Positions 18,114-27,135 of a DNA stretch of 64,000 nt are shown in pieces (position 1 is the stretch's first letter; the number at the start of each line of letters is the position of its first letter). The position numbers and the translations under genes are program-made. This DNA comes from Pinibacter aurantiacus (lineage in GTDB: Bacteria; Bacteroidota; Bacteroidia; Chitinophagales; Chitinophagaceae), in contig NZ_JAHSPG010000018.1 of the NCBI RefSeq assembly GCF_019130065.1, positions 124,001 to 188,000 of the forward strand, read 5' to 3'. Under the pieces are notes generated by a model. That model ran no database searches. It saw only the letters and a list, made by a program, of their open reading frames with translations, and had not been told where the DNA came from.

Positions 18114-19187
18114 ATGCAAAAGCAACTTATAAAACTTGCATCAATCCTGTGTTTATCTGCCAGCCTGGCAACAGCCAATGCTCAACAGAAAACACTGAAA
18201 GATGCATACAAAGATTATTTTCCGATTGGCGTTGCAGTTATGCCACAATCGTTAAAAGGAGATGAGGCTAAGCTGATATTGCAACAATTCAACAGCATCA
18301 CCCCGGAAAATTCGATGAAGATGGGAGCGATACATCCCGAGGAAAATCGTTACAACTGGAATGACGCAGACTCTATAGTTGCATTTGCACAAGCAAATGG
18401 ATTGCGCGTTCGTGGCCACAACCTTTGCTGGCACGAGCATACGCCAAAATGGTTGTTCACCGATGCCAATGGGAAACTGGTGTCTAAAGAAGTTTTACTA
18501 AAACGTTTGAAGGATCATATTACAGCGGTTGTATCGCGCTACAAAGGAAAGATCTATGCATGGGATGTCGTAAACGAAGCGGTTGATGATGACAGCTCCA
18601 GGCTTTATCGCAATTCATTGTGGTACCAGATATGTGGAGAAGACTTCATTGTAAAGGCATTTGAATATGCACACGAAGCAGATCCAAATGCACAGCTGTT
18701 TTACAACGATTATAATACTGAGAGACCTGAAAAACGTGACCGGGTTTACAAGTTGCTAAAGAAGCTTGTTGATGCGCATGTGCCTGTCAACGCAGTGGGA
18801 TTACAGGGCCATTGGTCAATTTATGAACCAACAGAAAAAGAACTACGGGATGCCATTGAAAAGTTTGCATCGCTTGGTTTGCAAATACAGATCACGGAAT
18901 TGGACATGTCCATTTACCCGTGGGAGAAAAATGTTCGTGCAAAAACTGCGAACGATATAGATAAATACACGTCGGAACTGGAACAAAAGCAAACCGAGCA
19001 ATACAAGAAAATGTTCAGCATTTTCCGCGACTATAAAAACGTAATCACAGGTGTTACTTTCTGGAACACTTCCGATCGCACCACATGGCTCGATCACTAT
19101 CCTGTTCCCGGCCGCAAAAATTATCCATTGCTATTCGATGTGAATTGGCAGCCGAAACCCGCATTTTGGAGTGTCGTTAATTTCTAA
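18114..19187 (+). CDS. GH10 endo-1,4-beta-xylanase
   Basis: A 357-residue single-domain xylanase with a cleavable signal peptide (about residues 1-24, ending TANAQQ) and no lipobox, so it is probably periplasmic or secreted. The GH10 barrel covers the rest: GHNLCWHEHTP for substrate binding, acid/base E155 in WDVVNEAV, nucleophile E262 in ITELDM, and the subsite Trp in TFWNTSDRTTWL. It lacks the inserted binding module of the GH10 protein at 12838, so the two may divide labour between surface polymer and periplasmic oligomers (inferred). It is the last clear gene of the xylan locus. Confidence 0.94.
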   Translation: MQKQLIKLASILCLSASLATANAQQKTLKDAYKDYFPIGVAVMPQSLKGDEAKLILQQFNSITPENSMKMGAIHPEENRYNWNDADSIVAFAQANGLRVRGHNLCWHEHTPKWLFTDANGKLVSKEVLLKRLKDHITAVVSRYKGKIYAWDVVNEAVDDDSSRLYRNSLWYQICGEDFIVKAFEYAHEADPNAQLFYNDYNTERPEKRDRVYKLLKKLVDAHVPVNAVGLQGHWSIYEPTEKELRDAIEKFASLGLQIQITELDMSIYPWEKNVRAKTANDIDKYTSELEQKQTEQYKKMFSIFRDYKNVITGVTFWNTSDRTTWLDHYPVPGRKNYPLLFDVNWQPKPAFWSVVNF

Positions 19188-19332
19188 TTTGAAAATTTGA
19201 AAATATGGTAATTTGAAAATGCATTCTGTGCGTCAGCTAGATTTGTTTAAGTCCCGTTTGTTTACCAGAGATTTAATGATCCGTTTTGAACGTAGCACTT
19301 AAAGAATTTTCAAATTTTCAAATCTTCAAATT
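19185..19332. repeat. Inverted-repeat spacer, TTTGAAAA dialect
   Basis: The left arm (19185-19220) overlaps the xylanase stop and reads AATTTGAAAATTTGAAAATA. The right arm (19303-19332) is the complement. The centre opens with GCATTCTGTGCG, similar to the centres at 32218 and 33481. Confidence 0.75.
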
Positions 19333-19379
19333 GACGCGAACTTTGGATCGCGTCTCTTGTTTAGGAAGTCAAAAACTCG

Positions 19380-21608
19380 ATGAAACCATGGTTTTTGATG
19401 TATTTGCTATGTGTTGCGTTGTGTTCGTATGGGCAAAACGATCCGTGGCCGAAAGAAATATTAATTGAAAACGGCGGCAAGATTGTTGTCTACCAGCCTC
19501 AGCCCGAAAGGCTTTCCGGCAGCACATTATCCTTTAGAGCTGCGCTATCTGTAAGACAAAAGTCTAATGCAGAGCCCGTGTTTGGCGTCTTTTGGTCAGA
19601 TGCAGCCGTGTCCGACAATGGGCAAACACTCGATCTGCAATCTGCTAAAATTACCCACGTACAATTTCCCGACAGCACCATTAATGACGTGAGCAATATT
19701 GAGCAAAAGGTAGAAGCTCAAATACCGAAATGGAACCTAAAGCTTAATAAAAGTGATGTAACTGCTGCCGTCCAGCAGGAACAGCAAAACATGGCGCCTG
19801 ATTTTAAAACCGATGCGCCAAAGATAATCTATGCCAACAAAGCCTCTACGTTGGTGCTGATAGACGGCGATCCTAAAATTGAAAAGGATAAAAACATCAA
19901 CAACATGCTGCGTGTAATGAACACGCCTTTTCTCATTGTACAAAACCCTGATGACAAAAAATATTACCTCTACGGCGGTGGGTTTTGGTATGTTGCATCT
20001 TCACCACTCGGTGAGTACGCTTATGTGAAAAGTTTGCCCAGGACCATAAAAGAAATGGACAAACAAATAAAGGAACAGGAGAAAAAAGATAAATCAAAAC
20101 AAGAGGAAAGCGCTTCATCACCAACGGCCATAATTATCAGTACAGAACCGGCAGAGTTGATTCAAACGGAAGGAGAGCCCACGTACAAGCCAATCCAAGG
20201 TACATCGTTACTGTTTGTCGACAATTCACTCGATGAGATCTTTAAAGACGTCAACTCACAGTTGACCTTTATACTGATTTCCGGAAGGTGGTACAGTGCG
20301 CCCTCGCTAAATGGCCCATGGGCTTACGTAAATGCTGATAAGTTGCCCGCTGATTTTGCCAAAATTCCCCCGGGCTCTGAAAAAGACGGTGTGCTATCGA
20401 GCGTAGCCGGCACAGAGGAGGCGCAGGAGGCGATATACGATGCGCAGGTTCCGCAAACCGCAAAAGTGGATAAGAAAACCGCGAAGTGCGAGGTGACATA
20501 CGATGGATCGCCAAGATTTGCTGAGATTGAAAACACCAGTCTTAAAGTAGCTGAAAATAGCAATATTACTGTGATGCAGGCCGCCAATGGCAAATACTAT
20601 GCATTGGAAAATGGCGTATGGTTCATTAGTAACAACGCGAATGGCCCCTGGGAAGTTGCCAATGAGCGGCCCCAGGATGTTGAGAAAATACCGCCGAGCA
20701 GTTCTGCTTACAATACGAAGTATGTCTACATCTACGATAATACGCCGACTTATGTTTACATGGGGTACACGCCGGGATATCTGGGAAGTTACTATTACAT
20801 GAATACAATTGTTTGGGGCACGGGTTGGTATTATCGCCCCTGGTATGGCTATTACTACTATCCACGCCCATGCACATGGGGATTTGGTATGCATTACAAT
20901 CCGTGGATGGGTTGGAGTATGAGTTTTGGTTTTAGTGCGGGATGGTTCAGCTACCGGTACGCCTGGGGAGGCGGTTGGTACGGAGGCTGGTTCGGTCCGC
21001 CCGCATTCAGGCCGCCATACCGGCCATGGGGATGGAGCGGTGGTTATTACAGGCCCGGAGGCCCTTATTATGGTTACCGGCCGCACGTGACAGTGAATCG
21101 TCCCGCATACGTGAACCCTCACAGGTACGTGAATGACAACCGTTATGCCCGCAACAATAATGTTTACAGAGGGTCAAACGGCGTAACGACAAGAGATGTA
21201 AACAGGAGGCCGGCCGCCTCAACCCGTCCGGTTGGAGGTACAAGACCTGCTCCCGGAAACAATTACAGGCCGGGAAATAACAACCGGTTACCAGGAAATA
21301 ACAACCGCTTGCCGGGCGAGACTGCAAGACCGGGCACAAATCCGGGTAATAACAATCGATTGCCGCCGTCAAATAATCGGCCTCCAACCCATACAACAAG
21401 ACCGGCTCCAACACCTAATCCATCAAGGCCAGCACCTACGCGACCAGCTCCAATGCCGAGTCCGTCGCGACCTATGCCGTCTACCAGACCGACACCATCA
21501 ACACAGCCGTCAAGACCTGCCACTTCGCCAAGTTATAGGCCAAGTCAGCCATCAAGTAGGCCGATGCCTCAAAGCAGGCCATCAACGATGCCTGCGAGAA
21601 GGCATTGA
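19380..21608 (+). CDS. Secreted Tyr/Trp/Gly-rich repeat protein with Pro/Asn/Arg tail
   Basis: A 742-residue exported protein of unknown function. A signal peptide covers residues 1-18 (ending SYGQ). Three related segments follow, at about 175-225, 265-330 and 390-440. Each has a pattern like KYY..xxxWY/F..S..GPW..V...P with IPPxS at the end of the second and third. After them comes a very aromatic stretch (about 450-570) rich in YxxYTPGYLG, WGTGWYY and GGGWYGGWFGPP. The last 170 residues are low complexity with NNNRLPG repeats and then RPxPxPSRP. Such tails are often surface-exposed or wall-associated. It follows the xylan locus, but an inverted-repeat spacer separates them, so membership in the locus is doubtful. 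Open frames on both strands over the repetitive tail are composition artefacts. Confidence 0.8.
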   Translation: MKPWFLMYLLCVALCSYGQNDPWPKEILIENGGKIVVYQPQPERLSGSTLSFRAALSVRQKSNAEPVFGVFWSDAAVSDNGQTLDLQSAKITHVQFPDSTINDVSNIEQKVEAQIPKWNLKLNKSDVTAAVQQEQQNMAPDFKTDAPKIIYANKASTLVLIDGDPKIEKDKNINNMLRVMNTPFLIVQNPDDKKYYLYGGGFWYVASSPLGEYAYVKSLPRTIKEMDKQIKEQEKKDKSKQEESASSPTAIIISTEPAELIQTEGEPTYKPIQGTSLLFVDNSLDEIFKDVNSQLTFILISGRWYSAPSLNGPWAYVNADKLPADFAKIPPGSEKDGVLSSVAGTEEAQEAIYDAQVPQTAKVDKKTAKCEVTYDGSPRFAEIENTSLKVAENSNITVMQAANGKYYALENGVWFISNNANGPWEVANERPQDVEKIPPSSSAYNTKYVYIYDNTPTYVYMGYTPGYLGSYYYMNTIVWGTGWYYRPWYGYYYYPRPCTWGFGMHYNPWMGWSMSFGFSAGWFSYRYAWGGGWYGGWFGPPAFRPPYRPWGWSGGYYRPGGPYYGYRPHVTVNRPAYVNPHRYVNDNRYARNNNVYRGSNGVTTRDVNRRPAASTRPVGGTRPAPGNNYRPGNNNRLPGNNNRLPGETARPGTNPGNNNRLPPSNNRPPTHTTRPAPTPNPSRPAPTRPAPMPSPSRPMPSTRPTPSTQPSRPATSPSYRPSQPSSRPMPQSRPSTMPARRH

Positions 21609-21654
21609 CGAAATTCTTAATGGGATTATCTTATTCGATGAGGTTGACTGTATT

Positions 21655-21835
21655 GTCACCCTGAGCTTGTCGAAGGGTAGGTGCGCATCCCGAGAGACCG
21701 CAAAATCAAAGCGAGTCGACTGTGCAAAAGGCTTCGACAAGCTCAGCCTGACACGCTGGTTGAGTGCTAACCTTAAGTGTTGCCAGCATTCAAGAGTGTT
21801 GACCGCACTGTCACCCTGAGCTTGTCGAAGGGTTG
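21655..21835. repeat. Three GAGCTTGTCGAAG interspersed elements
   Basis: CACCCTGAGCTTGTCGAAGG at about 21658, the inverted GGCTTCGACAAGCTCAGCC at about 21731 and CACCCTGAGCTTGTCGAAGG again at about 21812 are spaced some 75 bases apart in alternating orientation. A fourth copy lies at about 22187. This 200-bp stretch has no gene of its own. Confidence 0.8.
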
Positions 21836-22128
21836 TTTTTACTTTTTGAAAGCTGTTTTATTTGCTCCCAGTCAGAGTTGAATAATGCTTCTTTTTTCTT
21901 CCTGGACCAGCCTTTTAATTGCTTTTCCCGAAGAATTGCCCGCTTTATATCACTGTATAATTCGCTATATACTAAAACCACGGGCCTTTTGTCGTTAGTA
22001 TAACAATGGTCGTTAAAGCCTTCGTTGTGTTCGTAAAGTCTTCTTTCTAGATTATTGGTTACGCCCACGTAATAGCTATCATCTCTGCACTTGAGAATGT
22101 AGACATGATAATTGTGTGTTAGTTTCAT
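21811..22128 (-). CDS. GIY-YIG nuclease-domain protein
   Basis: A small single-domain protein of 105 residues, starting at MKLTHNYHVYILK. The GIY-YIG signature appears as YHVYILKCRD followed by YYVGVTNNLERRLYEHN, and the active-site Arg/Glu pattern continues in YSELYSDIKRAILREKQLKGW. Such UPF0213/YhbQ-like proteins are common in Bacteroidota and of uncertain role, perhaps DNA repair. The open frame extends 32 codons further upstream, but that part is encoded by an interspersed GCTTCGACAAGCTCAG element, so the internal Met at 22128 is preferred. The last residues (NPSTSSG) are likewise encoded by such an element, showing that repeat insertion has replaced the original stop. Confidence 0.85.
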   Translation of the reverse strand: MKLTHNYHVYILKCRDDSYYVGVTNNLERRLYEHNEGFNDHCYTNDKRPVVLVYSELYSDIKRAILREKQLKGWSRKKKEALFNSDWEQIKQLSKSKNNPSTSSG

Positions 22129-22238
22129 CTTGCTTGATTGATACTGTTTTAAATTCAAGCAGTATTGGGTAGGTACTAACGGTGGGGGCTTCGACAAGCT
22201 CAGCCTGACGGGTCGATTACTCAAAGTAATGGCAAACT

Positions 22239-22262
22239 AAAAAACCCTCCAAAAGGAGGGTT
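22239..22262 (-). terminator. Rho-independent terminator of the small membrane protein gene
   Basis: AACCCTCC (22243-22250), loop AAAA, GGAGGGTT (22255-22262); on the minus strand the stem is followed by TTTTTT. It lies 35 bases past the stop of the 49-residue gene. Confidence 0.85.
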
Positions 22263-22296
22263 CAATTATTTTGATCCTTATAAAGGAATGAATGCT

Positions 22297-22446
22297 CTAG
22301 ATGATGTCCATCGCCTTAACAAAGTAAAGGCAAACGAAAGGAATGATCAACGTTAAATATTCAAAGCGGAAAGTAATCGCCAAAATCAATGCTATAGTTG
22401 CAACAAAGAATAACAACCAATAAAGTCCTGTAGATTTTTTTGCCAT
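22297..22446 (-). CDS. Small two-helix membrane protein, 49 residues
   Basis: The minus-strand frame starting at 22446 reads MAKKSTGLYWLLFFVATIAL and ends YFVKAMDII before TAG at 22297-22299. Two hydrophobic segments (about residues 8-25 and 30-44) are separated by the short turn FRFEY, and the N-terminus is basic, so both ends would face the cytoplasm. A strong terminator follows at the right distance, which supports a real transcript. No family is recognised, and the function is unknown. Confidence 0.7.
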   Translation of the reverse strand: MAKKSTGLYWLLFFVATIALILAITFRFEYLTLIIPFVCLYFVKAMDII

Positions 22447-22781
22447 GTCAAAAAAAGTTTGTGCGAAAATAAGGTAACAAATTTAAAAACATGAAATTAT
22501 CTCAAAAAAAATTGGCTCTATTCTTATTATTGTCGGCATACATTTATTTCAGGTGTAGGATTTACGAGGTACGGTGTACGATAATCATCTGAGAGCAACA
22601 TTCTAAAGACTTTCGTACATCGTACTCCGTACATCGCACAACGTCGCTCACACTATTTCTTTATACATAATTACTTATGCAGGTGTGTTTTTTGCAAAAT
22701 ATTGTAAGCTTATTGTATTTTCGATTACCAACGATCTTGCCATAGAATATAAGCCAATTCTGAAATTTCAAAATATCTGAC
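22447..22781. other. Divergent non-coding region with inverted repeat
   Basis: The region lies between the small membrane protein gene and the GH77 gene. It contains an inverted repeat with ACGAGGTACGGTGTACGAT (about 22565-22583) answered by ATCGTACTCCGTACATCG (about 22619-22637). Between this and the GH77 start is a possible weak promoter (TTG at 22692, TATTTTCG at 22716). No coding sequence is seen. Confidence 0.6.
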
Positions 22782-25472
22782 ATGCGAATTGATTTTTACG
22801 TAAGGTTTTTTACGCATTTTGGGCAGGCCATTTTCCTGAAGGGCAATATTGACAAACTCGGAAAATTCGAAACAGAGGGTTTGCCACTCAGCTATTTTAA
22901 TCGTGACTTCTGGCATGCAAGTATTGATATTGACCCTGAGAACCTGAAAGAGATTCACTATAAATACGCATTGAAAAATGTTGACGGAACTTTTGTAGAC
23001 GAAGGCGGTGATGACAGGGTGATCGAGTTGTCGAAAATTACCAATGACCTAGTCGAAGTCATCGACACCTGGAATTTCGCAGGAGAATTTGAAAATGCAT
23101 TTTACACCATTCCGTTCCGGGAAACGCTTTTGCCTTCGCACCCATCCCCGGCCAAAGCAGGTGCGCCTAAAAAGTTCAGCCATGTATTTCGCATAAAGGC
23201 CCCGCTTCTTCATAAACATCAGGCCGTTTGCATTTCAGGAAGCGGTTCTGCACTCGGAGATTGGGATCAATCGAAAGTGACTGTATTCAAGATGCATGGT
23301 AACTGGTGGGAAGCAAAGGTCGATCTGCCAAAAGAGGACTTGCCAATTACTTACAAATATGCGATCTACGATACCAAAGAAAAAAAGATCACACAATTTG
23401 AAAATGGGGTTAACAGATCATTGCATGGGGACGCGACGGACAAGTTGACTATTATTCATGATGGATTCATAAATCTGCCCAACAACACATGGCGCGGAGC
23501 AGGTGTGGCCATACCGGTATTTAGTTTGCGTAGCAAAAAAAGCTTTGGAGTGGGCGAATTTGCTGACATTAAATTGTTGGTAGATTGGGCAAAATCTATC
23601 GGACTCAAGCTGATACAACTTTTGCCGGTTAATGATACTATTGCTACAAATACATGGCTGGATTCTTATCCGTACGCCGCCATTTCAGCGTTTGCGCTTC
23701 ATCCGATTTACATACATCTTGAGCAGGTGGCCAATCACAAACACGGTCACATTTTGAAGCCTCTGAAAAAGGTGCAGGGCGTGTTGAATGATCTCAATGC
23801 AGTTGACTATGAACAGGTGATGAAATACAAGCTCTCTATCATGAAAGTCTTGTATTTCGCAGAGAAAGAAGCTTTTTTAAAGGACGAAGATTTTAAAAAG
23901 TTTTTCGACGAAAATAAAGAATGGCTCGTTCCATACGCTGCCTTCAGTTATCTCAGAGATGTGAATGGTACGGCAAATTTTGCCTCATGGAAAAAACATG
24001 CGGTGTATGACAAAGCTGCAATAGACAAATTTGTTTCGCCACGAAATAAGCATTACGATGAAATAGCGACATGGTATTTTATTCAATATCACCTTCACCT
24101 GCAACTGAAAGAAGCTGCGGAATATGCACACAAACATGGCATCATCATGAAAGGCGACATTCCGATTGGTGTGTACCGTTATAGTTGCGATGCGTGGGTA
24201 GAGCCTGCATTGTACAACCTTGACATGCAGGCAGGAGCTCCTCCTGATCCATTCGCTGTGTCCGGCCAAAACTGGGCACTGCCAACATACAACTGGAGCA
24301 AAATGGCGGAGGACCATTACGCATGGTGGCACAGGCGTTTCGATCAGATGACCAATTACTATGATGCTTTTCGCATAGATCACATCCTCGGATTTTTTAG
24401 GATATGGAGTATACCTGTAGAATCTGTAGAAGGAATTATGGGGCATTTTGTTCCGGCAATTCCGGTTTATATCAATGAGTTTACCGAGCGCAACATCTGG
24501 TTCGATTACAATCGTTACACGAAACCATTTGTTAATGATTATGTCCTGGGCATTGAGTTTGGAAACAATGCACAGTATGTCAAGGATACATTTCTTCAAT
24601 CAACGGGCATTGATACTTTTGAATTAAAAGAAGCATTCAATACACAACGAAAGGTGGCCGAACATTTTGCCAAGCTGGAAAGTAATGATCACAACGATGC
24701 TTTGAAGCAAGGTTTGTTTGACCTTATTTCAAACGTAATCTTGTTTGAAGTGCCGGGCTCCAATGGCTCTCAATTTCATTTCCGCATAGCGATGGAAGGC
24801 ATTACTTCCTACCAACAACTGGAATGGCATACGCAGCAACAATTGAAAGATCTTGCGGTAAACTATTTCTACTACAGGCAGGAGGAATTTTGGAGAAAGG
24901 AAGCCTTGAAAAGATTGCCTGCGCTGAAAGCCTCCACCGGCATGTTGATCTGCGGAGAAGATCTCGGCATGGTGCCAGCATGTGTACCTGATGTAATGCG
25001 ACAGCTCGGCATTCTGAGCCTCGAAATACAACGGATGCCAAAATCGCTCAGCCAGGAATTTTTCCATCCTGCAAGCGCGCCATACTTGAGTGTGTGCATG
25101 CCTTCCACACATGACATGAGCACTATCCGCGGCTGGTGGGAAGAAGACAGGGCCCGTACGCAACGGTTCTTTAATTATCAACTACAGCAATGGGGCGATG
25201 CGCCTTTGTTCTGTGAACCATGGATAAACAAAGCCATAATTCTGCAACACTTGCATTCACCGGCAATGTGGAGCATCTTTCAGATACAGGATCTGTTTGG
25301 TATTGATGGCGATCTGCGCAGCGAAGATGTTGCTGCAGAACGCATCAACGACCCTGCCAATCCTAAAAATTATTGGCGTTATAGAATGCATGTTACACTT
25401 GAGCAATTGATGAAAGAAAAAGCTTTTAATCATGAGTTGAAAGAGAATGTAAAGGCGAGTGGAAGGAGTTAG
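22782..25472 (+). CDS. malQ: 4-alpha-glucanotransferase with N-terminal CBM20 domains (GH77)
   Basis: An 896-residue cytoplasmic enzyme that transfers alpha-1,4-glucan segments between malto-oligosaccharides. Two starch-binding CBM20-like domains come first (about 1-125, MRIDFYVRFFTHFGQAIFLK; and about 135-240, with SGSGSALGDWDQSK). The GH77 barrel follows from about 265. Catalytic residues can be placed at D533 (nucleophile, in FRIDHI), E726 (acid/base, in CGEDLG) and D778 (in STHDMST). CBM20-CBM20-GH77 is the usual arrangement in Bacteroidota and in plant DPE2, which act on glycogen-like glucans and maltose. No other glycogen gene is next to it. There is no signal peptide. Confidence 0.95.
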   Translation: MRIDFYVRFFTHFGQAIFLKGNIDKLGKFETEGLPLSYFNRDFWHASIDIDPENLKEIHYKYALKNVDGTFVDEGGDDRVIELSKITNDLVEVIDTWNFAGEFENAFYTIPFRETLLPSHPSPAKAGAPKKFSHVFRIKAPLLHKHQAVCISGSGSALGDWDQSKVTVFKMHGNWWEAKVDLPKEDLPITYKYAIYDTKEKKITQFENGVNRSLHGDATDKLTIIHDGFINLPNNTWRGAGVAIPVFSLRSKKSFGVGEFADIKLLVDWAKSIGLKLIQLLPVNDTIATNTWLDSYPYAAISAFALHPIYIHLEQVANHKHGHILKPLKKVQGVLNDLNAVDYEQVMKYKLSIMKVLYFAEKEAFLKDEDFKKFFDENKEWLVPYAAFSYLRDVNGTANFASWKKHAVYDKAAIDKFVSPRNKHYDEIATWYFIQYHLHLQLKEAAEYAHKHGIIMKGDIPIGVYRYSCDAWVEPALYNLDMQAGAPPDPFAVSGQNWALPTYNWSKMAEDHYAWWHRRFDQMTNYYDAFRIDHILGFFRIWSIPVESVEGIMGHFVPAIPVYINEFTERNIWFDYNRYTKPFVNDYVLGIEFGNNAQYVKDTFLQSTGIDTFELKEAFNTQRKVAEHFAKLESNDHNDALKQGLFDLISNVILFEVPGSNGSQFHFRIAMEGITSYQQLEWHTQQQLKDLAVNYFYYRQEEFWRKEALKRLPALKASTGMLICGEDLGMVPACVPDVMRQLGILSLEIQRMPKSLSQEFFHPASAPYLSVCMPSTHDMSTIRGWWEEDRARTQRFFNYQLQQWGDAPLFCEPWINKAIILQHLHSPAMWSIFQIQDLFGIDGDLRSEDVAAERINDPANPKNYWRYRMHVTLEQLMKEKAFNHELKENVKASGRS

Positions 25473-25685
25473 GAATTAGAAATTAGGAGTTAGAGATGTG
25501 GAGCTGCAAGAAAGTATTGAGGGCTTTTTGAGGTGTAAGTTTTTTATTAACCTCAAAGATCGCAAAGGTGGCGCAAAGGAAACGAAGGCTTTGTATTTGA
25601 GCATTCATGATTTATTTCTTCAAACACGAATGTCGAAATAAAACTCTTCTTTGCTTTCTTTGCGCCACCTTTGCGTATTCTTTGC
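25468..25685. repeat. Inverted-repeat spacer, GCAAAGG/CCTTTGC dialect
   Basis: TTAGGAATTAGAAATTAGG words (about 25468-25494) follow the malQ stop. Then CGCAAAGGTGGCGCAAAG (about 25561-25578) is matched exactly by its complement at about 25658-25675. This lies between two convergent genes. Confidence 0.75.
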
Positions 25686-25722
25686 TGTTACAACAGCGTA
25701 TCGCACAGAAACCAAATCCTAA

Positions 25723-26637
25723 CTATTTCTCAACACCTTTCACCTTCAACTTCACCTTATAAACTCCTTCAGAAGCCGTCAAAAACAGCTCATCATTATC
25801 TTTTCCTCCAATACATACATTCGCCGTCCATTTCGCGGGAACATCAATATGAGCAATCTTTTCGCCTTTGGAATTGAACACCGTAACACCATTGCCGCAG
25901 CAATATAAATTGCCCTGATTGTCCAATGTAATTCCGTCTGCTCTTGAGTTTGCAAAGAATTGCTGATTGCTCAACGCTCCGTCTTTGTCAATCGTGTACT
26001 TATAAATTTTTCCGCCATCAATATCGGCAACGAAAATAGATTTTCCGTCAGGCGCTCCTACGATGCCATTCGGTTTTACGATATCAGCTGCAACGATCAC
26101 TGGTTCTTTGCTTCCCTTTTTAAGATAATACACTTTTTGACCTTCGATCTCTGGTTTCTTTCTTGTCCAGTAATCACGCTGATAATAAGGGTCTGTAAAA
26201 TAAATGCCACCGTGAGCATCGATCCACAGGTCATTCGGACCGTTCAATTTTTGTCCTTTATAATCGCTCATTATAACGGTTACTTTACCAGAGGGATCGA
26301 TGGACCACAACTCATTCTGATTATCTGCGCAAGCAATGATGTTTCCTTTCTTATCAAAATACAAACCGTTCGAACGCCCTGTTCTATCAAGGAAAACGGA
26401 GAGTTTGCCATTGACATCATACTTCCATATTTTATCATTTGGCTGATCGGTGAAGAAAATATTTCCTGCTTTATCAACAGCAGGACCTTCTGTAAAGGCA
26501 AAGTTATTGGCGATCAATTCGAGTTTTGCTCCGTCTGCGATAATGGGTGAAGTGCTGTCTCCACCTGTATTTGCTGAAGTACTCATACACATAAAAATGA
26601 AAAGTGAGAGTAAGCAATATAGCTTGAGATGTTTCAT
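25723..26637 (-). CDS. SMP-30/gluconolactonase family protein
   Basis: A six-bladed beta-propeller of 304 residues, of the SMP-30/gluconolactonase/LRE-like family, which hydrolyses sugar lactones to acids using a divalent metal. Recognisable blades include EGPAVDKAGNIFFTDQPNDK, NGPNDLWIDAHGGIYFTDPY and KPNGIVGAPDGKSIFVAD, with the metal-site Glu in FTEGPA and the Asn/Asp of LNGPND. The Met at 26637 is preferred because it starts a signal peptide (MKHLKLYCLLSLFIFM); an upstream Met at 26661 would place eight extra residues before it. It is 34 bp downstream of the DUF1304 gene, probably in one transcript. Substrate is unknown. Confidence 0.88.
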   Translation of the reverse strand: MKHLKLYCLLSLFIFMCMSTSANTGGDSTSPIIADGAKLELIANNFAFTEGPAVDKAGNIFFTDQPNDKIWKYDVNGKLSVFLDRTGRSNGLYFDKKGNIIACADNQNELWSIDPSGKVTVIMSDYKGQKLNGPNDLWIDAHGGIYFTDPYYQRDYWTRKKPEIEGQKVYYLKKGSKEPVIVAADIVKPNGIVGAPDGKSIFVADIDGGKIYKYTIDKDGALSNQQFFANSRADGITLDNQGNLYCCGNGVTVFNSKGEKIAHIDVPAKWTANVCIGGKDNDELFLTASEGVYKVKLKVKGVEK

Positions 26638-26671
26638 AAAACTGGAAATGTGTTTGTTCAAAAAATCATTG

Positions 26672-27031
26672 TTACAAATGCAACGATACTAGCGCAATAA
26701 ATGCGGGCAATGCCTGCTTATAAATGATCGATCGAGAGGCGGTTAATCCTCCGTAAATTCCTGCTACAATTACACAGGTCAAAAAGAATACGGCCACATA
26801 CAAATGCCACATTGGATCTTCTATGCATAGCGACCATATCAGCCCCGCTGCGAGAAAGCCGTTGTACAGTCCCTGGTTGGCAGCAAGAGTTTTTGTTTTT
26901 TCAAACAGATCCGGAGGAAAACCCCGGAATGTTTTTTTGCCAACTGTTGTCCAGGCAAACATCTCAATCCATAAAATATACAGGTGCTCAATAGCTACAA
27001 TGGCAATAAAAATATTGGCGACTATCTTCAT
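26672..27031 (-). CDS. DUF1304 membrane protein
   Basis: A 119-residue integral membrane protein of the DUF1304 family, with four predicted helices (about 4-22, 50-70, 76-95 and 100-118). The family-typical signature is EMFAWTT near residue 23, followed by NQGLYNGFLAAGL. The function of the family is not established. It is the first gene of a likely two-gene unit with the SMP-30 protein. Confidence 0.85.
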   Translation of the reverse strand: MKIVANIFIAIVAIEHLYILWIEMFAWTTVGKKTFRGFPPDLFEKTKTLAANQGLYNGFLAAGLIWSLCIEDPMWHLYVAVFFLTCVIVAGIYGGLTASRSIIYKQALPAFIALVSLHL

Positions 27032-27079
27032 GATGAATGTGTTTTGCGTGGCACAAAATATAAAAACGGCCTGAAAAGC

Positions 27080-27113
27080 AGAAGCACTGAGTTTTTCAGG
27101 ACTCAGTGCTTCT
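27080..27113. terminator. 13-bp perfect hairpin downstream of the GH30 gene
   Basis: AGAAGCACTGAGT (27080-27092) and ACTCAGTGCTTCT (27101-27113) form a perfect stem with an 8-base loop. It lies about 125 bases past the GH30 stop on the minus strand. The T-run after it is short (GCTTTTC), so its strength as a terminator is uncertain. Confidence 0.5.
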
Positions 27114-27135
27114 CAGGAAATATATCACGAACATT

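Noticed and set aside
20394-21122. Long antisense open frame (242 codons) over the Tyr/Trp-rich protein
   Set aside because: It arises from the biased codons of the sense gene, has no family similarity and many Cys/His/Arg in shadow pattern.
21232-21819. Plus-strand open frame overlapping the Pro/Asn/Arg tail at 21.2-21.8 kb
   Set aside because: It is the tail read in another frame and continues into interspersed repeats; composition (RQDLPLRQ) is that of repeat-derived sequence.
23985-24599. 204-codon open frame antisense to the GH77 gene
   Set aside because: The GH77 catalytic region is fully accounted for on the plus strand, and the antisense frame is rich in Cys and Ile without a family.
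25960-26550. 196-codon open frame antisense to the SMP-30 gene
   Set aside because: Shadow of a complete beta-propeller gene.
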